A DNA stretch of 64,000 nucleotides, taken from contig CP154956.1 of the NCBI GenBank assembly GCA_039621445.1, positions 29,704,667-29,768,666 of the forward strand, written 5' to 3'. Of this stretch, positions 1-13,155 are shown piece after piece (position 1 is the first letter of the stretch; every line of letters begins with the position of its first letter). The DNA is from Euglena gracilis (taxonomy: Eukaryota > Euglenida > Euglenophyceae > Euglenales). The notes under the pieces are model-generated. The model saw only the letters and a list, made by a program, of their open reading frames with translations. It was not told the origin of the DNA and made no database searches. The position numbers and the translations under genes are program-made.

Positions 1-60
1 ACACAAACCTCCTCGCATGAGGACAACCCCGGGGGCCCGGCGTCCACCGGGCCGCCCTGG

Positions 61-445
61 GCAGAAGCCCTGGCTGCTCTGGGCGCGGTACACGTGCAGG
101 CACTGCGCCACGTAGCCGAGGGTGGGGCCAGGGGCATTTTTTTTTAAGGCTGGGGGGGGAGGGGGGTCCCAGGGGATCCACTCACTTTTCCCCGAAAATG
201 GACCAAAATCGCAAAAAAATGCTAAAAATAGCACCCTTTTCAAAAAATTTTGGCGGCTTCGGCGCCGAGAGTATATCCCCCTGGGGGGGGGGGGGCTCGG
301 CTGGACCCCCCCCCCCCCCCCCCCCCGGGGCCAAGACTAAGAAAAACCCCTGAGTGGGGCCGAGGACGAGGCCGACGTCGAACAGAACCCGCCCGGCCTG
401 GGCCAGCGCCATCCCAGCGGGCCAAGGGCGAGATGTGCAGCGGGT
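61..445 (-). CDS. PQ-loop repeat membrane protein, 5' part (gene runs off the left edge)
   Basis: Two exons give the first 40 residues. Exon 1 runs from a CAG acceptor (first exon base 445) through ATG at 412-410 to about 353/361; exon 2 covers about 120/128-61. The 224-bp insert between them (129-352) carries an 8-bp target duplication. Removing it with one duplicate joins the frame and yields a hydrophobic helix ending LVLGPTLGYVAQCLHVYRAQ, then SSQGFC. That is the PQ-loop pattern (helix, G-x-x-x-x-Q, basic/polar turn, S-x-x-G-F) of the cystinosin/SLC66/MPDU1 family of seven-helix lysosomal or endomembrane transporters, here with AQ where PQ is usual. The 5'UTR would be 33 nt, fitting spliced-leader addition. 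Exon 2 probably ends at 61, where the next sequence (CCAGGGCGGCC) looks like another nonconventional intron start. Substrate unknown. The ORF is invisible without removing the insert. Confidence 0.72.
129..352. mobile_element. Family C MITE-like element acting as a nonconventional intron
   Basis: The 224-bp element begins CAGGGGCATTTTTTTTT and ends AAAAACCCCTG (inverted ends). It is flanked by GGTGGGGC (121-128) and AGTGGGGC (353-360), an 8-bp duplication with one mismatch. It interrupts the PQ-loop coding sequence, and excision plus one duplicate restores the frame. The borders offer no GT-AG or GC-AG pair. A longer relative sits at 54402-54700 inside a different intron, so the sequence is a repeat family and not a unique intron. 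Confidence 0.75.
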
Positions 446-1237
446 CTGCGACACAAACGGAGGCAGGAACGTGGCGGGAACCGGGGACAGGAAAAGAGTG
501 GGTGATGGGCCAATGGGACAATGTTGCTTCCCGGGGTTGGCGGTACCCTTGGTTTGGGCTCACTGGGCGGAAAAGAATGACCATTTGGGGGTTCAAAATT
601 CGACCCCCCCCCAATGTGTTCAAACAATTTATTCCGCTTCACAAAATAACGTTGCATTTGCCCTAGCATTTTTTTTAGGAAAATTCTCGGAAAAAGTAGT
701 GAAAATTTTTGAAACATTAAATTTGTTTAAAACACAAAGATTTGCGCAAAAATTCTGGTTAAAGAGATGATAGCTTCCAGGTGACAAATGGGATGACACC
801 TTCCTGGGGGAGGAGCAGGGTTGTACGAGAAGGCCTGGCGGGGGTCGGACCCCCCACCTGGGAGGTGGGGGATGAACCCCCCCACCCAGGAGGTGGGGGG
901 TGGTTCGACCGCCCTCCACCATGGAACCTGCTCAAAGAAAACTCCTTCGGCGCCGAAGGAAAATTTTGACCTAAAAATTGGTGCTCCCAGAAATACAGGA
1001 AGGCCTGGTGGGGGTGGGGGGGGGTTGACCCCCAGACACCACCCAATAGGGTGGTGGGGGTCCCCGTACAGCCCTGGGAGGAGGTACCCCCCAATAGAAA
1101 GGCACCGGCTGCAAATTTCACGGGATTTCAAGACCCTCAGAGGGGCTTTCTTTTCAAGGGGAATCAAAAAATTTTGGGGGAGCCTCTTCAAACGTCCGCT
1201 TTCAATTGAGGTCAAATACCGACTCCACACTTGGGGT
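446..1237. other. Upstream region of the PQ-loop gene, repeat remnants
   Basis: No gene seen. The stretch holds homopolymer C/G runs and degenerate pieces resembling family B ends (the word AAGGCCTGG near 829-838 and 1001-1009). An inverted CTTCGGCGCCGAAG hairpin lies at 946-959. Confidence 0.5.
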
Positions 1238-1679
1238 CAGGCATTTGCTTAAGGACCCGGGGGGGGGGGGGGGCACTGGCTAGCAAATCGGCTAGACACT
1301 GGAAAAAGTGGACTAGCTAGACCCCCCTCCCCCCCGGGGGGGGGGTGGTCCGGGGGTCCCCCCGACTGGAAAATTTTTTTTCCTCCGGCGCTGTGCGAGG
1401 TGGAAATGAGGTTTTTAATAGGTTTTTGGCTGATTTTGTTCCAAAAAAATCCCAAAAATGGCCAAAAATGGGCATTTTTGGCCATTTTTGGGGTTCCGAA
1501 AAAAATTTTACGGCGCTTCGCGCCGGTCACTGGAAAAAATTTTCCCACTAGCTAGCCCTGCTAGCAGACCCCCCCCCCCGGGGGGGTCTGCTAGAAATCC
1601 CACTAGCCAAATTTGGACTAGCTGCAGTCCAGCCCCCCCCCGGGAGAGGGGGTGCTGCAATCCCTTAAGCAAATACCTG
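1238..1679. mobile_element. Family A MITE-like element, copy 1
   Basis: The 442-bp element has inverted ends (CAGGCATTTGCTTAAGG and CCTTAAGCAAATACCTG) and a perfect 8-bp duplication CTTGGGGT at 1230-1237 and 1680-1687. Inside are paired G/C blocks, CTAGCTAG words, a TTTTTGGCCA palindrome block and a CGGCGCTTCGCGCCGG hairpin shared with the four other copies. There is no transposase ORF, so it is non-autonomous. TSD length and the CAGG...CCTG ends suggest the hAT-type group, but this is inferred. Confidence 0.85.
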
Positions 1680-1687
1680 CTTGGGGT

Positions 1688-3440
1688 GGCGTCGTGAGAG
1701 CGTTGTGCAAAATCAAGGCCGGTCTGGTGAGCGCAGGTTTGTTCCCTTTTTCTGGCCCCTTCCGTGTTGCCAACCAAACCCAGTCACAGGCAAGGGTGGG
1801 AGGCATCCCACACTGTGGTGAGTAGCCCCGCATCGTTGAATCCGGTCATGCAGCAACCTGCAGGCTGGCAGAGGCGTTGGGTATTGGGTTGGGTATGGCA
1901 AGCCACAAAATATTCCGGCAGCCCATCATTGACGCCCCAACTGTACTCGGTGGGAAACATTTCGGGAGCCAACCCCCACGCAAAACCCCGTCGACAGCAT
2001 TGGGTGCCGGGGTCCCCCATCCGTTCCAGTTGGCTTATGGAATGAAGGCTGGGACTGCATATTGAACGGCCTGTTTCAGTGAAGCTGTTGCTCCGGGGAT
2101 CCGATGCACTTTTTAGAGACCAAAAAATTGTCTTCCTGGCTGCGGCACCGTTGTGTGGGGCAGTGCCATGCCACACCCCATCACCACAACCCACAGGCCG
2201 ACAGAGGCTTTCGGGCTGGGAGTTGTGTGAAAACCACAAATTTTCAGGTGTCCCATTATTGGCCAAGGGCCTTTAATACCATGCATTACCATTATCACTA
2301 TCATGGTATGTGTGCGCGTGTATTGTGGTTATGTGTATGCATGTGCGGTGCGCGAATTGTTCATTATTGCTGGCCAGGGAAAATGGTGTGCAAAAATGCC
2401 AATCCCCCTCGGGCGTTTGGCCCCCTCATCCTTACATGCACACTTGGCCCCCCTAAAGTTGGCCTCCGGCTTGCAACTGCAACCTTGGCCCCAATTGATA
2501 GGCTTTTTGGCCCATCTTGCGCATGGCCAGAATTTTCAACATGCGAACTTCGCTCCCCCCCGCCAAGCACCAAGCGCATGGGGGGAGGTAAGATATGATA
2601 AATCCCTTCTCCTCTCTACGGCTTTCTTCCCAGGCTTGTCCGTGTGATCATGCACGTGTGCTTGTGTGTGTGCGTGCGTGTGTGTGTGTTTGCGTGTTGC
2701 ATGCATGCATATGTGTGTGTGCCTGTGTGCCTGTGTGTCTGTGGGTGGGTGGGTGGGCGAGTAGGTGGGTGGGTGGATGAGAGAGCACCAGAGGAAGAAG
2801 AGAGAATGGAACGGGTCACAAGGTGTGCATTCAACCGGCAAAGTCGAAGCAACAATGCCAATAGGCAGCAGGATGCCAACCGAAGGCCGCACCCAGCAAG
2901 AGCCTGAGCAGTCCCTTCCCTCTTATATAACTGCATCCGCAAAAACTCTCACCCCCAGGGCTCAGTGAAAGGTGGAGGATGGGGGGCCGCGGATTGGGGG
3001 GGGGTGGCACAGGGCACAGGGCGACCTCCACGTGCCTGTACAGGCAAACTTTGCAATAATGAAACTGAAATGGCATGAACACTTCCAAGAGTAAGTGCAT
3101 GGCCATGCGTATGTGCAGACACAAAGCATACACACAAATTATGTGCTTTCACACACAATGTACTGGACACGTGTGACGGGTGGTCCCAGGTCCAAAGTAA
3201 GGGCGTTGATTACGACCCCCGGAGGGAGGGTCAACGGGGTCAGATCAGAGGTTGAAAATTTGGGCTGGCTGGAAAAAAACTGGGGGCTGACCCTGCCCGG
3301 GAGTGGGCAAACCCAGATTGTCATTTGCGATTTGCAAATTGGATTTTGCAATTTGTAATGGGAGGTTTGAATTTTCGGAGTTTTATAGTTTGGCCACTGT
3401 GGCAGAATACAATATAACACACAAACACACACACACACCT

Positions 3441-3472
<32 letters not shown>

Positions 3473-6400
3473 GTATGTATATGTATATGTTATGTATTAT
3501 GTAACATAATTAGGATAAGGGATTATAGAATAATAAAATAAAAAAATGGAGAGGTGGGCAAAAGTGGACCAACATGAGGATGGATGAATGGAACTAGATC
3601 TCACCCTACCTCATATTGGTGCCGTGGAGGTACAAAGACCTTTGGATACAAAGACCTGAGCATTAATCAAAACTTGGTCCATAAATGTGGGAAGGGTTTA
3701 GGTGCTGATTTTGAGTTTGATTTTAATTTTCCTGCCAAAGTTTTGATTAAACCCCCAAAAACCTCCAAAATGCCGAGCTTCTTCTTGTTTGGAACCTTGC
3801 CATTTGGTGCGCATGGAAAACATCCAAAACTTACCAAGCCTCCAGGGTCCAACCATTCATGTTTGGGAATTTCTTTTGAATGATAATTGAGGGACAGCAA
3901 GAAACTATGGGGGTGGAAAGCTTAAAGAGAAACTGGCAAAATATTTCCGAGCCATCTTAAACATTTTCCCCAGTTTCTTCCCGCAAAATTGTCATCAATT
4001 TTTTTCCCCTGCGTGGTGGATGGTGGGGCCTCTCTGACCAGCGCCTGATTTTGCCCATAATGACATTGTGCGTGCCCATCCAAAGGAAGGAAAAAAGAGT
4101 GGCAAAAGCCATGCACACAGCAGGGTTGGTGTGTGCACCAGAAGGGCAGCTGACACACAAAAACAGCAGACAGTTCTGCAGCCACTGATTCATGCACCTC
4201 GCCTCCCCCATCCCCAACCAACCGACCACCGGCGGCCACCTCTCCGCCGCCGTCACCGCGGCGCCCCCCGCCGAGAGGGGCCGGGGCCAGCTGCCCCGAG
4301 GTCAGGGGTCCGCCAAAGGCCGGGGGGTCTACAGGGGAGGGGGCCGACTGGACGTGTGCATCGCTGCAGGCGCGCTGCCCGCAGCGCTGGCGACCGGGAC
4401 AGCGACTGACGCGGCGCGGCGCGGCCCCCGCCGACGGGGAGCCCCCCGCGGTGGCCCCAACCGCCAACCGCCAACCCATCGACTGGGGGTGTTCTGTTGC
4501 CCACCCCCCGCGGCAATGGTACGACGTCAATGAGCAACCGCAACCAATGCCCCCCTCGCGCGACTTTGGTGTTGAGGACCGGGGTCACAAACTGGGTACA
4601 TGCCAGAGAGCAACAATTGCTTGGCTCCTCCAAAGGTAGTCCGGTCCCTCAGGCGCCCCAAGGCAATTTCCCAACTTTCCGGCTGGATACCCCAAGCACA
4701 AAAAAAAAACCGGAAAAGGTGGGGCACGGATGTGTCCCAACGGCACACTGTGCTATGTCTCACACAAGAGGCAGGAGTGGGGGTCGTGGCCCTGACAGTG
4801 GTGGGGCGGCATTTGGCGCCGACAGAGGGCGCGGGGGCCAGGCCGGGGGACGGAGGCCTCGGCATGGGGTCCACAGGAAGGAACGGAGGCCGTGGAGGGG
4901 GGGAGTGGCCACAAGGGACGCTGGGGGAGGGGGGGGGGTAAAAAAATGGGTCGACCTCGTGGGTTTCCACGCCTTTTCAACCACCCCCGGTCCCCAGGCG
5001 TTTGGCCGAGGTCCCAATTGAATGCAAAATGAGGGCTTCAAAGGGCTTTGCATTCAACGGCCAACTTTATGTGTTAACAGCGAGGCATGCGGTTCGTCTT
5101 CCACACAGGTCAGGCCACAGAGGTCCAACAACGCCTCCCTCCATGGTGGCCACAAACCATAAACAGACAAAGACAATATTTTTGGGTTCGCAAGGCCCCA
5201 GGATTGGGAAAGGTCCAAAAAAAAGGAACAAAGCTGCAAATTGGGCGGTCTTAAGCGAAACATTTGGAAATAGGAGGGGGGGGTTATAGCTTGAGTGCGG
5301 AAGGGGGGAGAAGGGTAAACGGAGGCACAATAGGTTGTGGACACAGGCGAGGTGCGCTTTTGGATTTTCCCCGGCAGTTTTTTTTGGGTAACCAGCAGTG
5401 AGGCTGGTTCGCAGCGTCCAATGGTTTGGGAAGCGGTCAGCCGGCTGCCGGGTCTGCAGAGTGTTGCCACGACCGGCCATCGGAAGCCGACAGTCCGGCA
5501 CCGTGGATGGCACACCGCCTGAAACGCGGGAGCGAGGGCCCTGCTGCTGCTTCGCAAACAATTTTCCTCCTTTTTTTTAGCAATAAAGTGACATAAAATG
5601 ACCCAAAATAGCAAAAAAAAGATAAACTTAGGAAAAAATTGAAACAAAATTCAAATTAAAATAAAGCAAGGTGGAAGTGCTAAACGCTGCCAAAAAGTGG
5701 CAAAATGGGACCAAAGGTGAAAAACATGATCAGAAGCGGCCAACCTAGCAAAAAAAAAAAGTGCCAAAAATTGCCAAACAGTGTCACAAATAGTTCAAAG
5801 GTGGCCGAAATTGGCCGAAAGCAGAAGAAAAGAAGGAAAAAAATAAGAGAAATGCAAATTTGCCTGAATAAATGGCCAAAATGGCAAAGAGTGGCCAAAG
5901 GTGGCCAAAGGAGGCCAAAAATGGGCAAACAATACAAAACATTGAATAATGTGTGATATGAAGAGTAGTGGAAGAAAACTTCTTGCCACGAAATGCACGA
6001 GGTGCGCCACGAAACGGTGCGCAGTGTGAGAGAATCCCACAAATTCGTGAATTGGTGATGCTGTCATTTGGGTGACGACAATGAAAAACAGGGCATGCAG
6101 CTGCTAGCTGTACTTCTTCAAAATGCCACCTCCCGATGGTTCGAAGGTCACTGCACGGTGAAAAGGACAACGCTACCAGACAGGGGGCAGGGAGGCCCCC
6201 GCTCAGGGGGGCTGGGGCTGTCTGTGGGGGTGCCTCCGAGGGCGGCAGGGGTCAGCTCCCCGGGCCCCCGCCTGCCCAGGTGCCGGGGGCCACGATGCAT
6301 CAACGTGGACATCGCCCCCCGGGCCGCGGCAGGCGAGGGGGGGGGGGGGCTGGCTGCCAGCGCGCCGCTGCCCCCTCCGCCGTCAGCTGCCGCCCCGCCG

Positions 6401-6669
6401 CCAAACGCGGTTGGAGGGGGGGAGGGGGGGTTGGCAGGGCTCAGTCGACCCCTCACACACACCCGGGAGGTGGGGGAGGGGTCGACCTCCACCCACCACA
6501 GCACGCGCAAGGGAAAATCCCTTTGGCGCCTTCAGCGCAGAGGTTTTTAGGCCCCGGGGGGGGGGGGGGGGCACCCCCTGGGGCAAGCGGGACCCACTGT
6601 TGGGGGGCAGTCCTGGGCTCCGAGAATTTTTTTCAGCTCTTTGTGCCAATAGCACAGGAAAAGCCCCGC
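1688..6669. other. Long gene-poor stretch with two GC-rich blocks
   Basis: No gene could be supported. It contains a GT/GGGT-rich low-complexity block (about 2645-2785), a CA then TA dinucleotide tract (3416-3496), a block of TTGGCCAAAA-type words (about 5690-5930), and two GC-rich islands (about 4200-4520 and 6170-6430). The islands stay open in several frames on both strands and could hide minus-strand exons, but neither has a convincing frame with splice sites. Confidence 0.4.
3416..3496. repeat. Compound CA/TA microsatellite
   Basis: A run of CA repeats passes directly into TA repeats and then TATG words, seen by reading. Confidence 0.9.
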
Positions 6670-7261
6670 CAGGGCAGAACGGGAAGGCCTGGTGGGGGGG
6701 GGGAGGTCGCCCGCCCCCCCACCCAAGATGTGGGGGGGGTCGGCCCCCCCACCACCACAGCATTTTCACCGATTTCGGTAAAACGGGGAGTTTTGGCTGG
6801 AGAATTTTTTTTGAAAAATCAAAATACATGATTTATTGACGGAAAACCACACTTTTTCACAAAAAAACACAAAAATTTCAAGCTTAAAAATTGGTTGTCT
6901 TCAGGAAGGGGGGGGGGAAATACAGGTCGAAAAAATTGCACCACAGTCAAATTTTTTCTCTTGGAATTTTTTTTTGCATTTTCAATGGCATTTTTTTGCT
7001 TCAAAAACCTCTCAAAACAAAATTTTGGGAAAGTGTTAAAATTTTGGAAGTTGTGAAAAAAATGGGTTTTGGGGGGTTTTGGGGGGGACCTCCTATATGG
7101 GTCCCAAAAATGGGTCCAAAAATACTCCCGGCGCCAAAGGCACCAGGAAAAAAATTGGGGTCCAAAATTTGGTGCTCCCGGAAATACAGGAAGAGGTGGT
7201 GGGGGGTTCGACCCCCCCCCACCCACCACCCTGGCTGTTGGCCGATTCCCGTTCTGCCCTG
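6670..7261. mobile_element. Family B MITE-like element, copy 1
   Basis: The 592-bp element starts CAGGGCAGAACGGGAAGG and ends TTCCCGTTCTGCCCTG. Flanks AGCCCCGC (6662-6669) and ACCCCCAC (7262-7269) agree at 6 of 8 positions, as expected for an aged 8-bp duplication. The body is closely similar to 29951-30543, including a TTTTGGGGGGGTTTTGGGG block and an internal GGCGCC-centred hairpin. No coding capacity. Confidence 0.82.
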
Positions 7262-7269
7262 ACCCCCAC

Positions 7270-10200
7270 TGACAGGTACCCACTCAGCCTGACCCGGGGG
7301 GGGGGGGTCTCAGCCCGAACCCACCCCCCCCCGGGCCATAAACTCAAAAAAAATCTCTGCGTCGGCACTGAGGAGATTTTTTGACCAAAATATCTACGCC
7401 CCCGGAAACAATGCAAAGCCTGGTGTGGGTCGATCACCCTTCCTGCCCACAACCCATGGGGTTTTGGGATTCCCATCCAGCCCTGGAGGTTGGACAAAGC
7501 TGCCTGTGGGGGGGGGGTCCCAACCCGGAGGCCGGGGGGCGGACCAGGAAAGGGAGGGAAATTTATTTCCTCCGCCTCCAGAAAATGACCACCAACAAGC
7601 AAGCGAAGGGGGTCCCCAAACCGTCAGCATGTGCTCAACAAATGAAGGGCATATGTCTCAGAAAAATAACAAAGAAATGCACAAGCACCTCGCATTCCAA
7701 CCAACAGCCAGGGGGGTGTCGCTCTGAAACACCTCCCTGAGCAGCGTGGTTTGCCAGGTGGCCGAACTTTGTCTCAGAAAGGTCCCGGAGAGACAACTTC
7801 CTGGGGCGGGGTGATCGGTCACTGACTTCATTTCAAAATCGACGGGGAAAAAAGGTGCTGGCTGGTGGCTGGGGTAGGTTCCCCTCTCAAGAAAACCCCT
7901 GGTCCACTGTTGTGCATTGGTGTTTCTGCTTCAAAGGCAGACATGCGTGGTGTGGGCGGGGGGGGGATGACAAGCGGTTGGCGGGTCGTTAATCGATGCG
8001 AACTTGTGCAGTGGTGGCGCAAGGCAAGAGACGGGTGGCATGGCAGGGAGGCCGGGAGGTGTTCCTGGCCGCCAGATAGCATGGCTGCCCCCCCCCCCAG
8101 GAGGTGGAAACCGGACCCACCCCCAACAGAGGTCGGGAAAGGGACAGGTGTGCCAGAGCTCCGGCGCAACCCCCCCGGGGCGCGGGTGGTGTGAGGGCTC
8201 TGTGTCGTCCGAGCATTGACCTTTCCAGAACTCTTTTTGGAGAGGTGATTTTTTCCCCGAACACCTGGCAGGTTTCTTCATTTTGGAAAGATTTTCGATC
8301 CCCCCCCCAAAATGACCCTGGAGGCTGGTGGTTGGAGGATCAGGTCTCGGATGCACTGCTCTGCTTGCAGAGGAGACCCAAACTGGAAACTGGTGTGTGA
8401 CGTGGTCCAGGGGGTTTGAGGACCTCTGGGAGGGGGTCCAGCCGGCTGAAAAAAGGCGCAGAGGTGATGGCTGGAACCCATCATAAGGTATTTTATGGGG
8501 GGCACCTGGTGGTTGGGGGGGGGATCTGGGTGGCCCACAGGCCATTGCTTTCTCACCTCCGGAGGGCGTTACTTTCCACTTTCAAAATCCGTCAGTCATC
8601 TTTGAAAACCACTCAGCCTCTGAACCCCCCCGGGGGGGGGGGGGGGGGGCTCAGTAAAACCAGCTACTCAGAACAAAGTGACTGAAGATCAATGAGTGGA
8701 CATTGGCCAATGCTTCAAAACATTTCTGGTGCCTCGGCTACAGGTTGGCCAGTCTCAGCCATTTGTCATGGATCCCACCTTGAGGGGGTCCGAGGTCTGG
8801 GCCCACAACCCCCCCCCCCCCGCCGCCGCCAACATTTATGTCCAAAGAAATTTTACTTAAAACGATGGTGTTTCCCCCCCCAAAAAATGTTCAAAAAATT
8901 TCAAAAAATGAACATTTTTGGATCGATTTTCAAAGAAAAATCAGGGATTTTTGACCGATTTCGACCCGATTTCCGGCCCTTTGCCCGTCCATGAAATTGA
9001 AAAATTTTCGCCCCCCCCCCCAGTTTCGAGGAGGGGGGTCAGACCCCCCCCCCTCCTCAAGGCTTCCCATCCATCCCTGCCCCTCCCTGTCAGCAATTTT
9101 TTCCCTGATTATGGACCGACTCACCCCTGGGGCCGGTTTTCAGAAAGCCAACTGCTTTTCTATATTATATTCTATGTTATATGTGAATGAGGTTTATATC
9201 TGGGGGATTCTCTTCTGTCAATATCCAAGCCCCCCCCCCCCCGCTGACTGTTGCACACTACCTCAAATCTCCTGTTTTAAATTTTGCATACAGATGCAAA
9301 AAAATTCACGATGTGCAAGGAGATATGACGTTGTATATGACATTGTTTTTCCAAAGTCACGAAAAATTGTGGAGATTTGAGCGGAAAAAACACAAAAACA
9401 TCTTCAAAGAGGGTTGGAGCGTTGGTCGGAACAAATTGAAATTGTTCGTCAGACCAAACAATAATAATATTCCAATTCCAATAATAATGTGTCCAATTCC
9501 AAAATGTTGTTTGGGTGGGTTATAATTTTTTTTTGAATGATGTGAGTAACACATCAAAAAATGGGCAATATGTCCAAAAGTTAGCAAAAGGGGTGTTTTT
9601 GCTCATTTTCCGGCACACAGCGCCGGAAGAAAATTTTCTGCTATTTTTGGCACCTGTCCGGACCCCTCCCAACATCTTGGGGGGGTCCGGACCCCCCCCC
9701 CCCTACCACTTTACCCCCCGGGGGAGGGTCGGGACCCCCCCCCCCCTACCACCTACCTCAATACCGAAGGGCTTCCCATCCATCCCTGGGGAGGGGATTA
9801 TGCCACAAAGAACAGCAACCCAGGAGAAAATCCAAAACCATTTTGCAAAACCTCACAAAAATTTTGCAGTCAGTTGAAGTCATCAAAAATGGACTAGCAG
9901 AAAAGATGTTCTTTAGAAAAAACCGAAGTTCAACGTGCACGCCCTCAATGCCAGAAAAAGCATGGAAAATGGAAAATATCAAAAAAATCCCTCAAAATGA
10001 CATCTGGAGTTATTATTCCAGGAAAATTGCACATGTGTGCCTCATAGCTGGCGCCTCAGAAGACGACCATTTTTCCGTCCAAGGGTTGGAGGTGAACGGG
10101 TTCAAGGTGGAGGAGAGTTTCCTGCGGAGGACTGTTTCAGAGGGGGGGGGGGGCATTTGGACATGGCCCTGTGGGAGCAACACCACTCGGCATGCGAACG

Positions 10201-11235
10201 CACCGGGGGTGGGAGTAGTCAGGACGGGGCGGGAGGGGCCTAAAAGTACAACACGTCCAGAAGGCCCAGTGGGGGAGAGGGACAGCAGTGGGACGCAGGG
10301 GGGGGGGAGGGGGCCACACACCGAAAGTACGGGAAAGGGGGGTGGGGGTGTGCCCAGCAAAGCAGGGCACTACACGCTACGCCGAAACACTGCCGGCGGG
10401 GGGACGGGGGCATTGAACTGCAAACCAAGAGCCCGTTCAAGAGACAGGGTTGGGGGTCGGATGATACGTTTCATGAACCTGTCCCATTCAAAGTCGTTGA
10501 CATGACGTTGAAGCTACTCAGAGGCATGGGCGGGGTCTGTAGGACATTCCAATGAAATGTGTATTTGCAGGCCAGACATGCCTTTACATCCTCCCATCCT
10601 CCCATTTGACCTGTCCGGGGAATGGGCTCAGTGGGCAGGTTTGGACCTAGTTGAACCTCATATAAACTCAAAACCTCATAAAATATATATAAAATCCTTT
10701 GTGATCAATTTCTGCAGTTTGTTGGGTCACAGCCAGCCGCGGCGGACGACGGCCCCAACCAACACCTGACCCTGGTCAGCCCCACCCATCGTTGGACTCT
10801 GGTTTGGGGTGATGATTGGGCAGACGCACTCTTTCAAATCAAAATATAAACTTAAGCGGCCGGATTTGCACTTAAGGGTTTTTCCTTTGAAATGGGCGCA
10901 TTTGTGGAAATGCGTAAATTTTACGAAATTTCTGGAACCCAGTACCCTGACACACAGGACAGATTATGGACTATTGCAGCCCTGTGTTGGATGGGAGGTG
11001 ACTCCGGGTGGTTTGGTGCAAATGCTGCTTACCGAGTGACGTGAATAGTGCCGAGGGTGAGATTGGTGCTCTTGTGTGTCAAACAGGTGGGAAACACGCA
11101 CCCGCTGTTACGACACTTGGAACTGGTGCTGACGTGGTGACTGACTAACTTGGATACTTCAGCCACCCGCAAAAACACACGGAGCCTTATTACATCACAT
11201 ACTACAGACTATGTCAGCCAGCTGTCACACAACTG
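7270..11235. other. Gene-poor region
   Basis: I see no convincing exon. It is a mosaic of C/G homopolymers, family-like fragments (CTTCCCATCCATCCCTG at about 9063-9079 and 9770-9786, also near 59450) and unremarkable AT-rich DNA. Confidence 0.4.
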
Positions 11236-13155
11236 ATTTCTGTTTGTGCGCGCATTTGCGCAAATAAAAACAAATTTGCCCATCGGCGCACTTGCGCAAA
11301 TAAACACAAACATTGAAAATAAAAATACACGTTTGTGGGCGCAAATGCGCCCACAAACAATTTTTTTGTGCGCGCAAATGCGCGCACCAACATCTTGGGG
11401 AAACTGGTATGTGGATGGGTTTGTGCAATGGGAGGCAACAAACAACATGTCTGTGTTAAAACACACTGATGATTACCATGGACCTACCAGCTTTTGAATG
11501 TGATAGGCGTGTTGGTGCGCGCATTTGCGCAAATAAACACAATTACATTTGTGCGCACATTTGGGCAAATGCCCGCACAAACATTTTATTCAATAGCTTC
11601 AAAATAGTGTGTTTTGAGCGAGCCTTGGCGTGCACAAATGAAGTTTGTTTGTGTGCGCAAATGCGCGCACCAACGCACATCCATTGTGCATCACCATCTC
11701 CTCGTCCGTGACGGCTGACGAACACAATTCCTCACACCAACCATTGATTTGCACAACGAATATGTTTTGATGAAATTTGTGGTGAGAGGTAGTGTGTAAT
11801 TTTCACTTGAACACGGCATCTGACTGGCCAAAATTTGCCTGCCTTGCGTGTGTAAATTTGTACTGCTCTTCTACGGCCCACACGGCTGGTTGTTTTGGCC
11901 TCATCTGTTTGGCAGTTGAATGCAATGAATTGATGACGTGCAAGGACCGGTGACTGTTGGACACCTTTTCTGAAATGGTGCTGCGTCATAAGAAGTCAAA
12001 ATTTGGCACCTGAAATATCTGGGATGCATCGGGCCGGAGTCCATTTTCTGGTTTTTCTCCACCATTTTCCCCTTGAAAACGTAAAACATACCAGTTTTTG
12101 TGCATAATTTGTGGGGAGTGAGTCCCACTGCTTTCATGCAACCAATCCAGTGGTAAACGTTCACCACTTCCTTGTACCCAAAGTAACGGGTGTTTGAGGG
12201 CTATCTCTCTCCAGCTGACGGTTGCCATGCACTGGCACCACGTCGTCCCCCCAATCTCACGTCCCAGTTGCAGGGAATAACGTGGCCGCTAAAGCTGGGT
12301 GTTGTTGCACCGGGGAGGTCGATTCCGGTCTGGTGGGTGCTGAAGCATCAGCAGCTGATGTGGCTGCAGCAGCGGAGCCCAGGCCGCAGGCCAGTGGCAG
12401 GGCCCTTGGGATCCTAAAATCGGTGCCGGTGGGCGTGTAGCGTTATCAGGTGGCTGCGCACCCACCTTCAGGAGATCCTCTGTCTCCATCTTTTGTGGGA
12501 CCTGTCAATGGACCAGAAACGGCACCATAATACCATGTGCCGGAGGATACGGTGTGGTCATTTTGGTTGAACACATTCAGAAGCCACTGTTGGAGGGCCA
12601 AATGAAGCCGCTTTGACTCCTCCATTGTGGTTCATTTGCGCATTTGCGCGCATCAGGTTGTTTGTGGGCGCAAAAGTGCAAATGAACCAGATGTCAATTG
12701 TGCAAATGTTTTCATGTTGTTCATTTGCGCATTTGCGCCCACAAACAATGTGATGCGCGCAAATGTGCAAGTGAACCACATCTGCTGCTGGTGTTTAACA
12801 GTTGTGTTTCTGCACACCCTTCTTCTTGGTGTTTGTGTGCACATTTGCGCCCACAAACACAAATTGTGTTGGTGAGCGCAAATGCGCGCATAAACATATT
12901 TTTGTTTGTGCGCGCATTTGCACCCATAAGCTTGCGCTGTCGGCAAACGCTGTGACAAACCCACCAAAATATGTTTCTGGACGGCCCGCTGGTCCGCGCC
13001 ATCACGGCCCCTTTCTCACACCGTTTATCGACGGTGTCAGTTCATGGGCGCTGAAGCGCAACCCTTGAAGCACAAATTTGTGTTTATTTGCGCAAATGTC
13101 TCACCGACACAATTATGTTTGTGCGCGCATTTTCGCAAATAAACACAATTTTGTC
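11236..13155. repeat. Cluster of GCGCAAAT palindromes
   Basis: Between these points a short imperfect palindrome recurs in both orientations, with cores such as GCGCGCATTTGCGCAAATAA and TTTGTGGGCGCAAATGCGCC. It is often attached to AAACACAA. Clear sites lie near 11243, 11288, 11338, 11371, 11517, 11653, 12636, 12722, 12845, 12878, 12911, 13084 and 13122. Each can fold as a hairpin. Spacing is irregular, so this is not a tandem or CRISPR array. No gene is seen here. Confidence 0.75.

Noticed and set aside
11236-13155. Tandem repeat or CRISPR interpretation of the GCGCAAAT cluster
   Set aside because: Spacing is irregular and motifs occur in both orientations with differing flanks.
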